This document shows, one piece after another, positions 53,576-64,000 of a stretch of 64,000 nucleotides of DNA. This DNA is from Tethya wilhelma (Eukaryota > Porifera > Demospongiae > Tethyida > Tethyidae), in NCBI GenBank assembly GCA_964030475.1, contig CAXIPT010000001.1, forward strand, positions 24,837,685 to 24,901,684, given 5' to 3'. Within the stretch, counting starts at the first letter, position 1. Every line of letters begins with the position of its first letter. Position numbers and translations under genes: made by a program. The notes beneath the pieces are model-generated. The model searched no databases, was not told the DNA's origin, and was given only the letters and a program-made list of their open reading frames with translations.

Positions 53576-53877
53576 GAGCCACATATGTACTTGTGGTTGT
53601 TTCTTGAGAATGTTGCTGAATGTTAGCATAGTTTTGGAATACAGCCAAATAAGATTGTTTAGAGGGCAATTACTGTCAAGCGCAGGATCCCCATTTCGAC
53701 ATATGTACTACTTTAAAATGGACATAAAGGACAAAACTTCCGCTCCCCAGAAACTTAATGTCTGTTATAGAGTAGTTCCACTGTAGTGGATGCTATTGCA
53801 CATGGGCCTAGCTACAGCATAAATAGTGTCCAAATTATATATTATGTTATAGGTCAGACAATAAACAAGGTAGGTGG

Positions 53878-54126
53878 AAATTTTTTATGGCAACCAAACT
53901 TTTCAAGTAAAATCGTTTCATCAAATACTAAAATTCTATCCCTACAGAATTTTGATATCATGTTTCCATGGTGAGAAATTCTGTGCTTTCCATTTAAAGC
54001 ACACCCACTGTAAGCCTATTACAGGTCATATCTCAACATGGAAATGTCATATCAAATTCCACAGGAATAAAATTTTAGTATTTGATGAGACGATACCACT
54101 GAAAAAGTTTGGTTGCCATAGCAACA
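53878..54126. mobile_element. 250-bp foldback element (long hairpin)
   Basis: The left arm (TATGGCAACCAAACTTTTCA, TCATCAAATACTAAAATT, TTTCCATGGTGAGA) is mirrored by the right arm (TCTCAACATGGAAA, AATTTTAGTATTTGATGA, AAGTTTGGTTGCCATA). The loop is only about 50 bases. Confidence 0.8.
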
Positions 54127-54220
54127 GGGAATATTCTGCCTAATTAATTATTCACGGGTGGTTAGTTACATGACCACCATGCATCCGTTTGCATGGTGAT
54201 AACACAATTAGTTTTTAAGT

Positions 54221-54340
54221 TATAGTTAATGCATAGTAGGTTGGGAGTTATGGCAGTAAACGTCCAATGCCCAACAGCACAGCCCGAGGGCGAGGACGTT
54301 AACGTTGCCATAACTCCCAACCTACGGTGCATTAACTATT
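54221..54340. mobile_element. 120-bp inverted-repeat hairpin
   Basis: Arms of about 34 bp: GTAGGTTGGGAGTTATGGCA on the left, complemented by TGCCATAACTCCCAACCTAC on the right. Two mismatches lie in the outer part. Confidence 0.8.
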
Positions 54341-54470
54341 TTATATCCCATTTCTGATTGGTCACGTACTTCAGAGTAACAGCTCTACTCAGTTTTTAGT
54401 CGTGACATTCATTTAGAAAGAAGCAGAAGCTAAAATATAGTGAGTTTCTTCTCTGCCGCTCTATCTGGTT

Positions 54471-54650
54471 TCTACAGTCTTCAAAGTTCTCCTTCTTTGT
54501 CCAGAAAAAGCGCTTGAACTACACGAGCAAATTCAGAAAACTCAGTAAACTAAACTTTCTACAGTCCTCAGAGTTCTCCTTTGTCCAGAAAAGCGCTCGA
54601 ACAAAATTATTCAACGTATCCAGAAAACTTAGTAACTAAACCAAACGCTA
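54471..54650. repeat. Two-unit tandem repeat (~87 bp)
   Basis: TTTCTACAGTCTTCAAAGTT and TTTCTACAGTCCTCAGAGTT open two units that both continue through CTTTGTCCAGAAAA, GCGCT and CAGAAAACT. Confidence 0.7.
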
Positions 54651-55062
54651 CTTATTCCAGAATAACAGTGGCTTGGTATTTAGCTAGTAACCTACACTAA
54701 GCCTAAACAATCGACAGAAAGTACCAAACTCTCTTAACAGAAGTGGCAGATGGTAAAACTTGACTTTACTTCATCTTTTGTCTGAGTCTGTCAGTCTTCT
54801 TGCGCGTAGTTCAAGGTTCAACTTTATTATTGATAATTGCGTTTCCAGCCCAACCCACTCGTTACTGTTATATTGCCAGAGGGAGGGAGTTATGAGCAAT
54901 AACCACCACTTCCATATGGGAGAAAATACATTAGATGGGATTTATGATATGATATATTAAGGAAAAGTTAGCTAATTAGGGTCCCAGTCCTTAATGCACC
55001 TGAGCAGCTTCCATAACTTCACCTGACATAATTATGCCATGGCTTTGCTTTGGCTGTAAAAA

Positions 55063-55212
55063 CTAGGAAAGTTCTATGTCGACAAATGCTTACCGTTTGG
55101 GCTGCATTCTTGTTTAACTTGATAGCTGATGCACTAGAATACATACTGAAACATAACTAAACACATAATTCACTATCTAGATGATTTTCTTGTAATGGCC
55201 CTAGAGCAATGA
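55063..55212 (+). pseudogene. Reverse transcriptase relic, DIRS/retrovirus-like
   Basis: Three frames must be combined. GKFYVDKCLPFGLHS, then FNLIADALEYILK, then YLDDFLVMALEQ, in the order found in reverse transcriptases with the PFGL...ADALE...YLDD spacing. Stops and shifts show that it is dead. Confidence 0.6.
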
Positions 55213-56256
55213 TCAGTTTGTTAATTTCTACTTACTTGCAGCTGTGTTGTCCAAAGAGAAAGTAGCAACAATTCAGTATACATACCATTATGTTTGCTAT
55301 TTGAAGTCTATCGTTCTTGTGGCAATGGAGGTTATGCAATGAGCGTGGTCAAAGACCGGAAGTTGCCATGTTCACATAATTTTCTCCGTATCATATTTGC
55401 TCTACTGAACTGAAGTAGCAGTGAATATCTGCTAGTTTTTCAAGCTCATTAACTAAAATACAGTTTCTCTTTATGCCATCCAACTTTTGATCAAGCACCA
55501 AGGTGAGCGAATAAGAAAAAAAACTGCTGCAAAAGTCACCGTTTTGTACTACTGACATACGGCACGTGGTCAGCTTGCCCTCAAACATGGCAGATTGCCT
55601 GAGTTGCCAAAGGATCCGGACATGCCCGTGGTTTCACTTCCGGTGCATAACCTCTTATCAAATGCAATACTAGTTTTGTTCAATGAGGCCGCCAGTAATT
55701 TGTAGTGTGCTTTATTTAGAATGCAATTGTGCAATATTGAACTTTGTACTCTTAGCTGTGCACACTGCGCCATGACTGAATTTCTAGCTAAATTTTTGAC
55801 CAAGAGAGTCCTGGCTGAATGCTTCTGGGATAGAAACAGAGCCAAAACAGATACCGGGGATGTTGTCACATCATAATCAAAGGGGCTGGCCCATCCATGC
55901 ATGCTCCACTTATATACCTTACATAAAAATACTCTCTTTGAATGTATAAGAAGACTCTCTTTGAATGGCCTTTCTTATAAGTATATAGCTACTTTCAGGA
56001 ATTTTGTCGTATAATTACATCTGTTTCTATCATTGTTACATTCTTCAAGAATAATAATTATTATTATCAATAGAACTTTTAAAGTAAGATTGAAGAACAG
56101 AAATCATTGTTGGAGGATATCTATGGCCAAATATTATGAGATTGTTCAACTTACTGTGATTGAGAACTAAATAAGTGATCACGCGGATAGGAAAGTGATG
56201 ATTGGCAAACAATATAATTATAATAGTTATGATTACTATGTACCAGAATCAAGACT

Positions 56257-56439
56257 CTAATCGAGCAATTTGTAGTCCTTATCAGTGGCTGGATTTTCAG
56301 TGACTTGTTCCGTTCCATCTTCAAATTTAGTCACCCACTGGTGTCTTTCATCTTTCCCAATTATGACCCCAGTATACCACACATTCAAGTCGTCTTCCAT
56401 AAAAGTTCTCTTCTTGTCTGGTTTTACGGCTTGAAGAGT
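56257..56439 (-). CDS. Isolated terminal exon, Tudor-like candidate
   Basis: An acceptor (CCTGTAG) leads into 60 codons and a stop. The peptide has VWYTGVIIGKDERHQWVTKF and EDGTEQVTE, alternating short strands that resemble a small beta-barrel such as Tudor (inference). Upstream exons should lie to the right, but the 'n' at 56713 and an annexin on the other strand follow. Gene identity unknown. Confidence 0.45.
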   Translation of the reverse strand, partial: TLQAVKPDKKRTFMEDDLNVWYTGVIIGKDERHQWVTKFEDGTEQVTENPATDKDYKLLD

Positions 56440-56856
56440 CTACAGGCATATAAACAAAGAGCTATTTAGATATAGCAGATGCAACTAGCAGGTCACAGTA
56501 ACGGTCACTCATTACAGCATTACAAGTAAGCATGATACTCCAATTGATGCACTGTCTACATTTAGTTGAGTTTAAGTTCAGAAGAAGATATCATATAACA
56601 AGACTTATATGAGTCAGGTGCACAGATTTTACAGGCATGCATGGCACATAACAATTGGAATACTATTATACTGACTATGACCTGGATGGAAAAGGCTTTT
56701 CAGGCCCAGTAANGTAGTCATGTGCCGATAGTGCCGAAATTGTGACATTCCTTGTTTCATTACTTTTTATGGCACTGCCCATTCCTACACTCATTATTTT
56801 TTATAAATTTTTATTATACTTGTTATAGTAATTTTTAATCCAATGTCACATTTCAG

Positions 56857-57801
56857 GCACTTTACAGGGCGGGCGAAGGAAGGTGGGGAACTGATGAATC
56901 CAAGTAAGTCATCACAGCTAGCAAATAATCAGTTAATAAACGGTTTACCATAATCATGGTACCCTCCTAGGTTGGTAGAGGGTCTATAGCTCGATAGACT
57001 AGGATGAAATATTATACTTGTGTATCATTTTGTACTGTTTTCTGTTCAGGTTTAACCAGATCTTGGCTGCTAAAAGTTATACCCACCTCCGGGCTGTCTT
57101 TCAGGAGTACTCTAAGGTTGAATTAAACTTTCAGGTGCAGGTATATAATATGCTATGCAATGATGTAACTGTGTGTCTGTAGATTTGCAAGTATGATATT
57201 GAGCAATCTATTTCTCGCGAAATGAGTGGTGATCTGAAAAATGGGATGCTAACTGTTGGTATGATACAGAGTCCATATCAATACATGCAACTACAGGTTT
57301 ATTAGAATGATTATAAATTATCTATGCTTCAGTGAAATGTGTACGAGATAGGCCATCCTACTTTGCTGAAAGACTCTACAAGTCGATGAAGGTGAGTATA
57401 GATTGAAGGTTCAACTTGGTCCAAGATTTATGGTGGACTGTCATTATGTGGCCTATATACAAGATTGACTCATGCATGCATGCCTGTGCATGTATAGGGT
57501 CTGGGTACTAATGACAATGTACTGGTTCGTGTGATGGTGTCTCGCTGTGAGGTGGACATGGTGCAGATCAAAGACAAGTTCTACAGCAAGTACCACAAGA
57601 CCCTGGGCTCCTTCATCAAGGTTGAAAAATTCATATAATTAATTGCCCCTAGTTATAAAATTATGTGCCCCTATTCATTTTGTTTCTCTTAATCATGCAT
57701 AAATTTTGTACATACTTACTTGGTATACAATAATTGTGTAGGGTGACACAAGTGGAGACTATAAGAGGATCCTGATGGCACTTGCCCGAGAGGATCTGTA
57801 G
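56857..57801 (+). CDS. Annexin, C-terminal part
   Basis: Six exons, 56857-56903, 57050-57116, 57183-57258, 57333-57391, 57498-57620 and 57742-57801, join in phase to the stop. The peptide covers the end of annexin repeat 3 (GEGRWGTDES, RAVFQEYSK) and all of repeat 4 (KGLGTNDNVLVRVMVSR, DMVQIKDKFYSKY, GDTSGDYKRILMALA). The GxGT loop with a downstream acidic residue is a type II calcium site, so binding of acidic phospholipids with calcium is expected. Exons for repeats 1-2 are missing because the sequence is broken at the 'n' at 56713. Confidence 0.92.
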
Positions 57802-58201
57802 CAGCCAACCGTATAGATGCAGGCCATAAGACTACTTTGCAGTTTCATAACTGTTTACACCTTTTATTTCAGGGTATGTATAGAGTTATAGTTATAAGGT
57901 TTAAAATACAGCTGTATGTAGAGTTGTGCATTATCACAGAGTTATAACAATAATAAGTTATGATGTTTATTTTTCATGGTTAAATGGCCATTGGTATAAT
58001 TATTGTAATGGTAATGGTGTTGATAATTATAATGATTATCTCCTAAACGATAGCTAGCTTATCATGGCAACAATTACAGAGGTTAACCAAACTTGCCTCA
58101 ACATGTTCATCCAGTTAATTTGGTCATGTGACATGAATATCATGAATAAATTAATTAAGATTTCTCGAATTTCTGAATAATTAATTATGCAGTCATGAAC
58201 A

Positions 58202-58243
<42 letters not shown>

Positions 58244-58352
58244 TTTCCACGCCACCATAGGCGCAATGGGGGGAAGGGGGAACAATACACACACAAACAA
58301 TCGTCACAAAAATAAGCAAATAAAAATGAGGAGAGAGAGAGAGAGATCAGAA
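57802..58352. other. 3' flank of annexin and ATT repeat
   Basis: AT-rich. Holds the ATT microsatellite and linked repeat (58202-58300) and a GA run at 58330-58346. Confidence 0.5.
58202..58292 (+). repeat. (ATT)n-linked dispersed repeat, copy 2
   Basis: Thirteen or so ATT units, then CCACGCCACCATAGGCGCAA and TGGGGGGAAGGGGG, parallel to 12019-12092. Confidence 0.65.
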
Positions 58353-59108
58353 TCAAGTTCCAGGTTTTGATTTAACTTTGCTGCGTAGCCGTGTCCTGTG
58401 AGCAACCGGAGCCCAGAATACATCATCGTGGGATTCGATAACAAATCCAGGTACACCATCTCTTTGCTGGTAGTCAAGACTGATGCAATCATCACTGTCA
58501 AGGTCACTAGTGCACACACAGTCACTAGAGTGGACGGCACCAATCTTGACACTTGACCTGCTGACCTTCACAGGAGACCAACTGAAACTACCATCGCCCC
58601 GATCAACACAGACTCCATCATTTGCTTCATAGAAAAACATTGGAGGATCCACTTCAGCTGGGCTCAGGTCCGACTCAGGGATGACAAGTTCAGGACTCTG
58701 ATGGCACAATGTGATGTCAAGAGATTGTTCCACACTGAGAGAGATTGAGGACTCACCACTACCCTCAGACAGGGGAGAAACACAACGAGCTTCATGTCTC
58801 AGAGAGGCTGAAGACTCGCTACTGCACTGAGGCAGAAGAGAAGCACTACAGGCTTCAGGAGAACAGGTCGAATGACTCAAAGACTCACCACTGCACTGAG
58901 GAATGGGAGAAACATTGCGAGAGGTCGAATGTCTCTGAGACTCACCACTGCACTGAGACAGGGGAGACACACTATGAGCATCAGGAGAGGGACATCTCTG
59001 AGAGGCCAAGGCCTCACCACTGCACTGAGACAACTGAGAACAAGCCTCAGGAGAATGACTCAGAGCATCGGGAACATCACGGCTCACAAGCACAGGACTG
59101 GTATTCAC
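58353..59108 (-). CDS. Ser/Cys-rich repeat protein, unidentified
   Basis: An open frame of at least 251 codons that may begin further upstream (the frame is open to about 59150). The first half has about five repeats of 20-22 residues built on QCSGES and SPEACS. The second half is acidic with FVIESHDDVFWAPVAHR and a basic end (RTRLRSKVKSKP). No known domain was recognised. The position between truncated genes and near poly-T suggests a mobile-element ORF or a broken gene. Confidence 0.4.
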   Translation of the reverse strand: MNTSPVLVSRDVPDALSHSPEACSQLSQCSGEALASQRCPSPDAHSVSPLSQCSGESQRHSTSRNVSPIPQCSGESLSHSTCSPEACSASLLPQCSSESSASLRHEARCVSPLSEGSGESSISLSVEQSLDITLCHQSPELVIPESDLSPAEVDPPMFFYEANDGVCVDRGDGSFSWSPVKVSRSSVKIGAVHSSDCVCTSDLDSDDCISLDYQQRDGVPGFVIESHDDVFWAPVAHRTRLRSKVKSKPGT

Positions 59109-59413
59109 TGCTGCAGCAGCAGGTGGTTCAGTTAACTTAATTCTTCTTCTTCTGTCTTCTCATCTTCCTCTTCTTGGACTTGCTAACCAGAGAGTACTTG
59201 GCCTCAGCTGAGCCAGAAGAAGTCTCAGAGGGCCAAAAGAGACTGACAGACAGTCCAGTAGCAGTCTTTCTGATAGTCCAGGATCAAGCCTCTGTCAGTG
59301 ATACACCAGCCTCTTGTATTGAGGCAAGGGCTGGCAGAGGAAAACCAAGCCTCTGGAGGGCATTAAGAGGCCCATCCATCACAAGCACAGAGATCCCGCT
59401 TTCAGGGGCAACC

Positions 59414-59416
<3 letters not shown>

Positions 59417-59454
<38 letters not shown>
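59417..59454. repeat. Poly-T tract next to an 'n'
   Basis: A 38-base T run ends at the undetermined base 59455, where the DOPEY frame breaks off. Confidence 0.9.
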
Positions 59455-59455
59455 N

Positions 59456-60918
59456 AAGATAGTCTGAAACGATTTGCAATCTCATTTCGTTGAAAACGTC
59501 CACACCAGTTGCAAATCCATCTTCTGAGCTTTGTCTCTCTGCCAAGGAATGGGTTGGCGTCTTCAAAGGTGTGGTACTGTCGCCGGGGACAATGGGTGTT
59601 GATGGTGTGGTTGCTAGGGAGCTCATGTGAGAAGATGGTGATGTCATCAACTCATGAATAATGTATGAGACGAGATTCAGAGCACATTGGAGCTCAGACA
59701 ATGTTAGAACTGATTGTGCTTTGAGGATTTCAGAGAGCAAAGACATTAGGAGCTGAGGAATATAGAACCGATGGGTACTCTCCATAGAATCCTGTGGAAC
59801 AAACATAAAAAATTATGCTTGCTGGAAAAAAATATATTATGCTTGCTGGATAAAATTGTGCTTGCTGAAAAAAAATGTCGTACCAGTGGTAATGATTGGA
59901 GTAGAAATTTGATGATAGCTAGAGCTGAAACTGGTGAGATGGTGCGTGATTCTTGAGTGGAAGGATGATGAGACTTTAGCAATGACTCCTGTCCAATGTC
60001 AGAGAGTTCAACAAGATGAAGGTTCTCCCGTCCATCTTGCAGCTGGTCAATGGGTGAATCTGATTTTGTTCTTCCTTCTTCTTCAGTTGTGTGGTGTTCT
60101 TTATCTTCAGTGTTGCCTCTAGATTGATTCTGAGCAGCACTGAAAGAGCTGGCCAAAAGTCCACTCATCCAACTCCAAAGAAATGTTGCATCGAGCGAAT
60201 TGAAAAGAAGGTTTGCAGATTGCAAGATCTCCACTTTCAACACCCCTTTCTTCCCAAGCTTCTTACTGGGCAGCTCTTCGGTGGCTGAACGTTTGAGCAT
60301 CATGGCCGTCTCATTCAACTGGCTCGTGCTTAGACCGCCAAGAACATCTAGCTGTTGCTTCAAACAGACCACAACATCCAGCATTACATCTCCAATGATA
60401 CTGGGCCCGACTTCAGGTCTGTCCATCAGAGATCTGAGCATACGATAAGGAATGATGCAATCTAGCTTCGACACTGCACTCTTAGCAGCCAAAGAGGCTC
60501 TCGCTATAATCACTTTCAGCGAAGATACGAGATACTTTTTGCTATACGCTTCAAAATAGGCTGATAATTCTAAAGACAAATCACTTTCAGACGCCCTCTC
60601 GGTTGAGAATTCATCAAGTTTGGAAGCGCTAGACGACTGCAAGCGATTGCCTCCTTCTTTCTCTCGTGGAGAAGTTGGTTGGAGTCGATTAGCGAGGCAG
60701 CTCTTGTCCACCTGTGTCCCTAGCAGCCATGCAAAAAGTCTTCGATTGAGAGAGATGTCTCTCTTGAGGAGGGTCTCCAGAGCGGAGGTGAGGATGGAGC
60801 TCACATCACCAGCAAGGAGGAATGGCTGATGGAGGGGAAACAGGATGATGAGGATGTCCAGGATGGAGCGTTCTACGAGGACATTCTTGTCCAGTAGAGC
60901 AGCACACACTGCAGAGAC
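59456..60918 (-). CDS. DOP1: DOPEY (DOP1) family protein, internal fragment
   Basis: Exons 60918-59884 (345 codons, phase 0) and 59791 to the break at 59456. Diagnostic features are LLKRDISLNRRLFAWLLG, YLVSSLKVII, RMLRSLMDRPEVGPSIIGDV and SANLLFNSLDATFLWSW, typical of the conserved region of DOPEY1/2 and yeast Dop1. DOP1 works with MON2 in endosome-to-Golgi membrane traffic. A low-complexity insert rich in Glu/Ser/Thr lies near the end of the first exon. Exons on both sides are missing: the left one ends at poly-T and an 'n', and the right ones are not visible before the 'n' at 61438. Confidence 0.85.
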
Positions 60919-61029
60919 CTGAGAGGAGAAGAAATAGTTGGTTCAATAGTTTTAGTGCATTGGCCCAGTGTGTAATGATATAAATCGGTTTATGATTAGG
61001 CCAATTCAATGATGATTTTTCTATTTTAG

Positions 61030-61342
61030 ATAAAGGACTCTGAAGAAGAACTCAAGCAAGAGCTTCTCTACTGCAGACCTACATTTGCTTCAGCTGTTTA
61101 CTACCTCTTGGTGGCTAGACTAGCCCGGTAAAGAACCATCAAAGCATTTTATTCAGTAAATTACTAATCATACATAGCTTATCTTATTATTCAGCTATCA
61201 GCAACATTGTCAAGTACGTCCTTGTCACAAGTCAAAGAAGTTCTCTGCGGACCAGGGGTTCTATGAGGGAGATGACGATGATGCGTGGTTCGCAGTCAGT
61301 GTAACAGCTAACATAGCATCTATACAACACCAGCACACAAGA
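61030..61342 (+). CDS. Two exons of an unidentified gene
   Basis: Exon 61030-61127 (acceptor TTTTAG, phase 2 donor CG|GTAAAG) and exon 61195-61342 (acceptor ATTCAG, donor AGA|GTAAGC) give 82 residues. RPTFASAVYYLLVARLARY may be a helix; QVRPCHKSKKFSADQGFYEG and a DDDD run follow. I do not recognise the protein. The acceptor lies about 110 bases from the last traced DOPEY exon on the other strand, so the two genes are very close or adjoin through a misjoin. Confidence 0.45.
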
Positions 61343-61384
61343 GTAAGCAAAATGACAAGAAAATCACCATCATAATAATTACAA

Positions 61385-61417
61385 GGAGTGGGGCTCGCTT
61401 CGCTCGCCCACTCCTTG
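61385..61417. repeat. Short perfect hairpin
   Basis: AGGAGTGGGC and GCCCACTCCT flank GCTTCGCTC-type sequence. Possibly a small foldback element or an RNA stem. Confidence 0.6.
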
Positions 61418-61446
61418 TTTGTGTATGTTTATAGGATNTTTTCTCA

Positions 61447-61490
61447 GTAGAGATAAAGAACTTAGTCTTTTTGACTGACTATTGACTTAA
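61447..61490 (-). repeat. Inverted copy of the satellite end
   Basis: AGATAAAGAACTTAGTCTTT and the following TTGACTGACTATTGACTT are the complement of the junction found in each satellite unit downstream (for example 63158-63200). It starts 9 bases after the 'n' at 61438. Confidence 0.75.
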
Positions 61491-61522
61491 AAAATTATCT
61501 GTGATTTAAATGAGAAGGTTGC

Positions 61523-61971
61523 GTATAAAAGGGCGTGGCCGGGGACGAAATTCGCGTCGTCTGAAAATGGCGTCTAAATTTTTTACTTTAGAAAATTGGT
61601 AAATAAGCAAGGGACTTACTCGCACGGGTTTTACACTGTGTTTTACTGAGTTTTACTAACCAAACAGCTGCACAAACTTAGAGCGACACAGAGAGTGCCA
61701 CAAATGAACAATTGCTGCAGTTTTTGAAGAAAACTACGTGCATTTTGAGAAAGAAGCATTCTTTTACCATGCCAGGGAATAAACTTCTCGAGTGAAAGTG
61801 AAAAGGACTCGTTTTTGCTTGTCTGAAGATTGATGGACCATCAATGACGTCCAGAGTTTCTCAAAGTCTCAAAAAATGAAGCTTGTACTGCTGCTTGTAG
61901 CTGCTAGTCTGGTATTTGGAGTCAGTCCATTGGTTCTGAGCCATCTAGTGGTTCTATTTCTCAAGCTCAGG
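61523..61971 (+). CDS. Possible small secreted protein, first exon
   Basis: A TATA box (GTATAAAAGGG, 61523) lies upstream of an ATG at 61876. The ATG opens a strong signal-peptide-like sequence (MKLVLLLVAASLVFGVS) followed by more hydrophobic residues and a GT donor near 61972. A possible next exon is around 62404-62510. Its position between satellite-like repeats suggests that it may belong to a mobile element. Weak call. Confidence 0.25.
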
Positions 61972-62779
61972 TCAGTACTTACAGTTAGAAAACAAAATAA
62001 TAATTATTATGCACTCATTTTAGTGTAACAGTTGTTATATGTGTGGTAGGAGTATATACAGGTGGTGTTGATGGCCGAATAGTGAGGGTCAGGATATGTC
62101 GATGGTGGCTGTGTCTGCCGTGAAGATCCCTGTGTTAGTGTTCTGTCGTTATGATTTCGTGGTCAGTCCAGAGTCTGACAGGTGCAGCAGAGTCTCATTT
62201 GTGTTCAAGTTATTACAAGTTTACACCTGTAGTTTGTGACAAGTAAGAAATCTCCATGCACTTCCATGTTGAATTAGGCGTTTTGTAGAGTCCGTTAGCA
62301 TGAAAACATCCATCTTTATTGTTTTATTGATGGTTAGTTCATACAATACAAATTTTAGCAAATGATGTATGTTATTGATGCATGACTGACTATTTTTGTA
62401 CAGATCAGCTGATATTCAACTTGATGATAAAGATAGAAGAGAGCACCAACTCCACCACAACCAGTGTACCATGTACTCTCTTCGTGTTCCTTCTCCACAG
62501 CGTCTATAGATACCTACTTGACTCACCATCATGATCCCGGTAAGTGATAAAACAACAGCACTATTATTAGCAATTCTTAGTACTTCAATTTTGCATAAAC
62601 AAGCAGTTTACTTTCTAATCCAAACTTTTGCAGGACATGAAATCAGCCAAATATTGCTCTACTCTTCACAAACTCAGAGACCTCAGTGAGAGAGACTAGA
62701 ATGGTGTACTGTCTCAATACAGTGTTCAGTGATGCCCTGGCAGAAACTAGCACAAGAATTGTGTATTTTTTATACAAAG

Positions 62780-64000
62780 ATGTGCTCTACACAGAGTTCG
62801 TTATCTGTAGTGTGAGAAAACTTTGTTTATCACAATGTTTTTAATTTCAAAATATTGCTCCAAGTGTTGAAAAAAGTAAATATTCACAAAAGTGTTTCTT
62901 TTGTGCTAATAAATTATTTCAAGGCAAAATAAACCTTTTTTTCAAAAGTGTATTTTTTGTCGAAGAAAAATTTTTAAGTCCAAGTTCTTTATTTGTACAG
63001 TAAGAACACTTTATTTATGACAAACAATGTCAAGACAATGTTCCAAGTGTTTAAAAAAGGAACTATTCAAACAAGTTTTTCTTTTGTGTTAAAAAATCTT
63101 TTCAAGTCAAAATAAATGTTTTTTGTCAAAAGTGTACTTTTATGTCACAGAAAATTTTCTAAGTCGATATATAGTCAAAAAGACTAAGTTCTTTATCTGT
63201 ACTGTAAGAAAATTTTTTTTATTACAATGTTTTCCACCTCAAGATAATGTTCCAAGTGTAACTATTCACTAAAGTTTCTTTTGAGATAAAAAATGTTTTC
63301 AAACCAAAATAAATGTTAATTGTTAAAAGTGTATTTAGTCACAGAAAATTTTCCAAGTCAATAGTCGGTCAAAAAGACTAAGTTCTTTATCTGTACTGTG
63401 AGAAAACTTTGTTTATCACAAAACAATGTTTTTCACTTCAAGATAATGTTCCACGTGTCGAAAAAGTAATTATTCACAAAAGTGTTTCTGTTGTGCTAAA
63501 AAATCTTTCAAGGAAAAAAAAACGTTTTTTGTCAAAAGTGTGTTTTTTAGTCACAGAAAATTTTCTATTAGTCAGTAGTTAGTCAAAAATACTAATATCT
63601 TTATCTGTACAGTGAGAAAACTTTGTTTATTACAATGTTTTTCACCTCGAGATAATGTTGAAAAAAGTAACTATTCGCAAATGTTTCTATTGTGCTAAAA
63701 AATGTTTTCAAGGAAAAATAAACGTTTTTTGTTAAAAGTGTATTTTATTAGTCACTGAAAGTCGATAGTCAGTGAAAAAGACTTAGTTCTTTATCTGTAC
63801 TGTTAGAAAACTTTGTTTATCACAAACAATTTTTTTACCTAGAGATAATGTTCCAAGTGTTGAAAAAAGTAACTATTCACAAAAGTGTTTCTTGTGCTAG
63901 AAAATGCTTTAAAGGCAAAATAAACGTTTTTTGTCAAAAGTGTATTTTTTAATCACAGAAAATTTTCTAAGTCGATAGTCAGTCAAAAAGACTAAGTTTT
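62780..64000. repeat. ~200-bp satellite, about six units to window end
   Basis: Units begin with GTTCTTTATCTGTACTGTGA-like sequence at about 62800, 62985, 63190, 63382, 63595 and 63787. Each contains AATGTTCCAAGTGT, AACTATTCACAAAAGTGTTT, AAAATAAACGTTTTTTGTCA and ends in AGTCAAAAAGACTAA. Spacing is 185-213 bp. The array continues past the window. Confidence 0.9.

Larger units (their letters stand above)
53576..56256. other. Repeat-rich region without intact genes
   Basis: Contains two large inverted repeats, a tandem duplication and a reverse transcriptase relic, listed separately. From 55215 to 56256 nothing identifiable was seen. Confidence 0.5.

Noticed and set aside
61030..61342. ORC6 identity for the two unidentified exons
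   Set aside because: A short stretch (RPTFASAVYYLL) recalls an ORC6 helix, but the following sequence does not fit.

Overview
This is eukaryotic nuclear DNA: GT-AG introns, short exons, microsatellites, dispersed foldback repeats and metazoan proteins (ELAV-type RRM protein, annexin, Roc-COR-Death protein, CFAP57, DOPEY). Compact genes with introns of about 100-2700 bp, a sponge-like death-domain ROCO protein and a knottin precursor suggest a non-bilaterian animal, most likely a demosponge. The species call is inference. Eight single 'n' bases (11227, 30261, 35959, 41333, 43595, 56713, 59455, 61438) sit where genes break off or repeats begin, so they look like contig joins and some adjacencies may be artificial.

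Layout. 1-5 kb: end of a TMPPE-like metallophosphoesterase (+), a UIM-UBA-PTH2 peptidyl-tRNA hydrolase (-) and a three-RRM ELAV-like gene (+) head to head with it. 6-11 kb: an orphan terminal exon and an inverted partial copy of CFAP57 (copy A), with an antisense knottin gene in its intron. 12-15 kb: an intronless bacterial-type serine protease (-) and a truncated twin. 15-32.6 kb: two complete tandem CFAP57 genes (B and C, both -). A second antisense knottin lies in an intron of C. 32.8-36 kb: RUVBL1 (+, intronless, head to head with CFAP57-C), NDUFB9 (-) and a small gene fused across an 'n' to a PTH2 tail. 36.5-40.6 kb: a seven-exon Roc-COR/zinc/Death protein (-). 41.5 kb: second copy of the TMPPE last exon. 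43.6-48.8 kb: EARS2 (mitochondrial glutamyl-tRNA synthetase, -), cut off at an 'n', with a small secreted, probably GPI-anchored six-Cys protein on the opposite strand of one intron. 48.9-53.6 kb: a Ty3-type LTR retrotransposon. 53.6-56 kb: foldback repeats and a reverse transcriptase relic. 56.2-58 kb: an isolated terminal exon and the 3' half of an annexin gene. 58.3-61.4 kb: a Ser/Cys-repeat ORF, part of DOPEY (-) and two unidentified exons (+). 61.4-64 kb: a repeat-rich tail ending in a ~200 bp satellite.

The main biological signal is a recurring arrangement: small Cys-rich secreted genes lie antisense inside introns of conserved housekeeping or ciliary genes (two knottins in CFAP57, one GPI-like protein in EARS2). 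The knottin's cysteine exon is also open in another frame, which hides it from simple ORF scans. Head-to-head promoters (PTH2/ELAV, CFAP57/RUVBL1, NDUFB9/small gene) are another feature of this compact locus.
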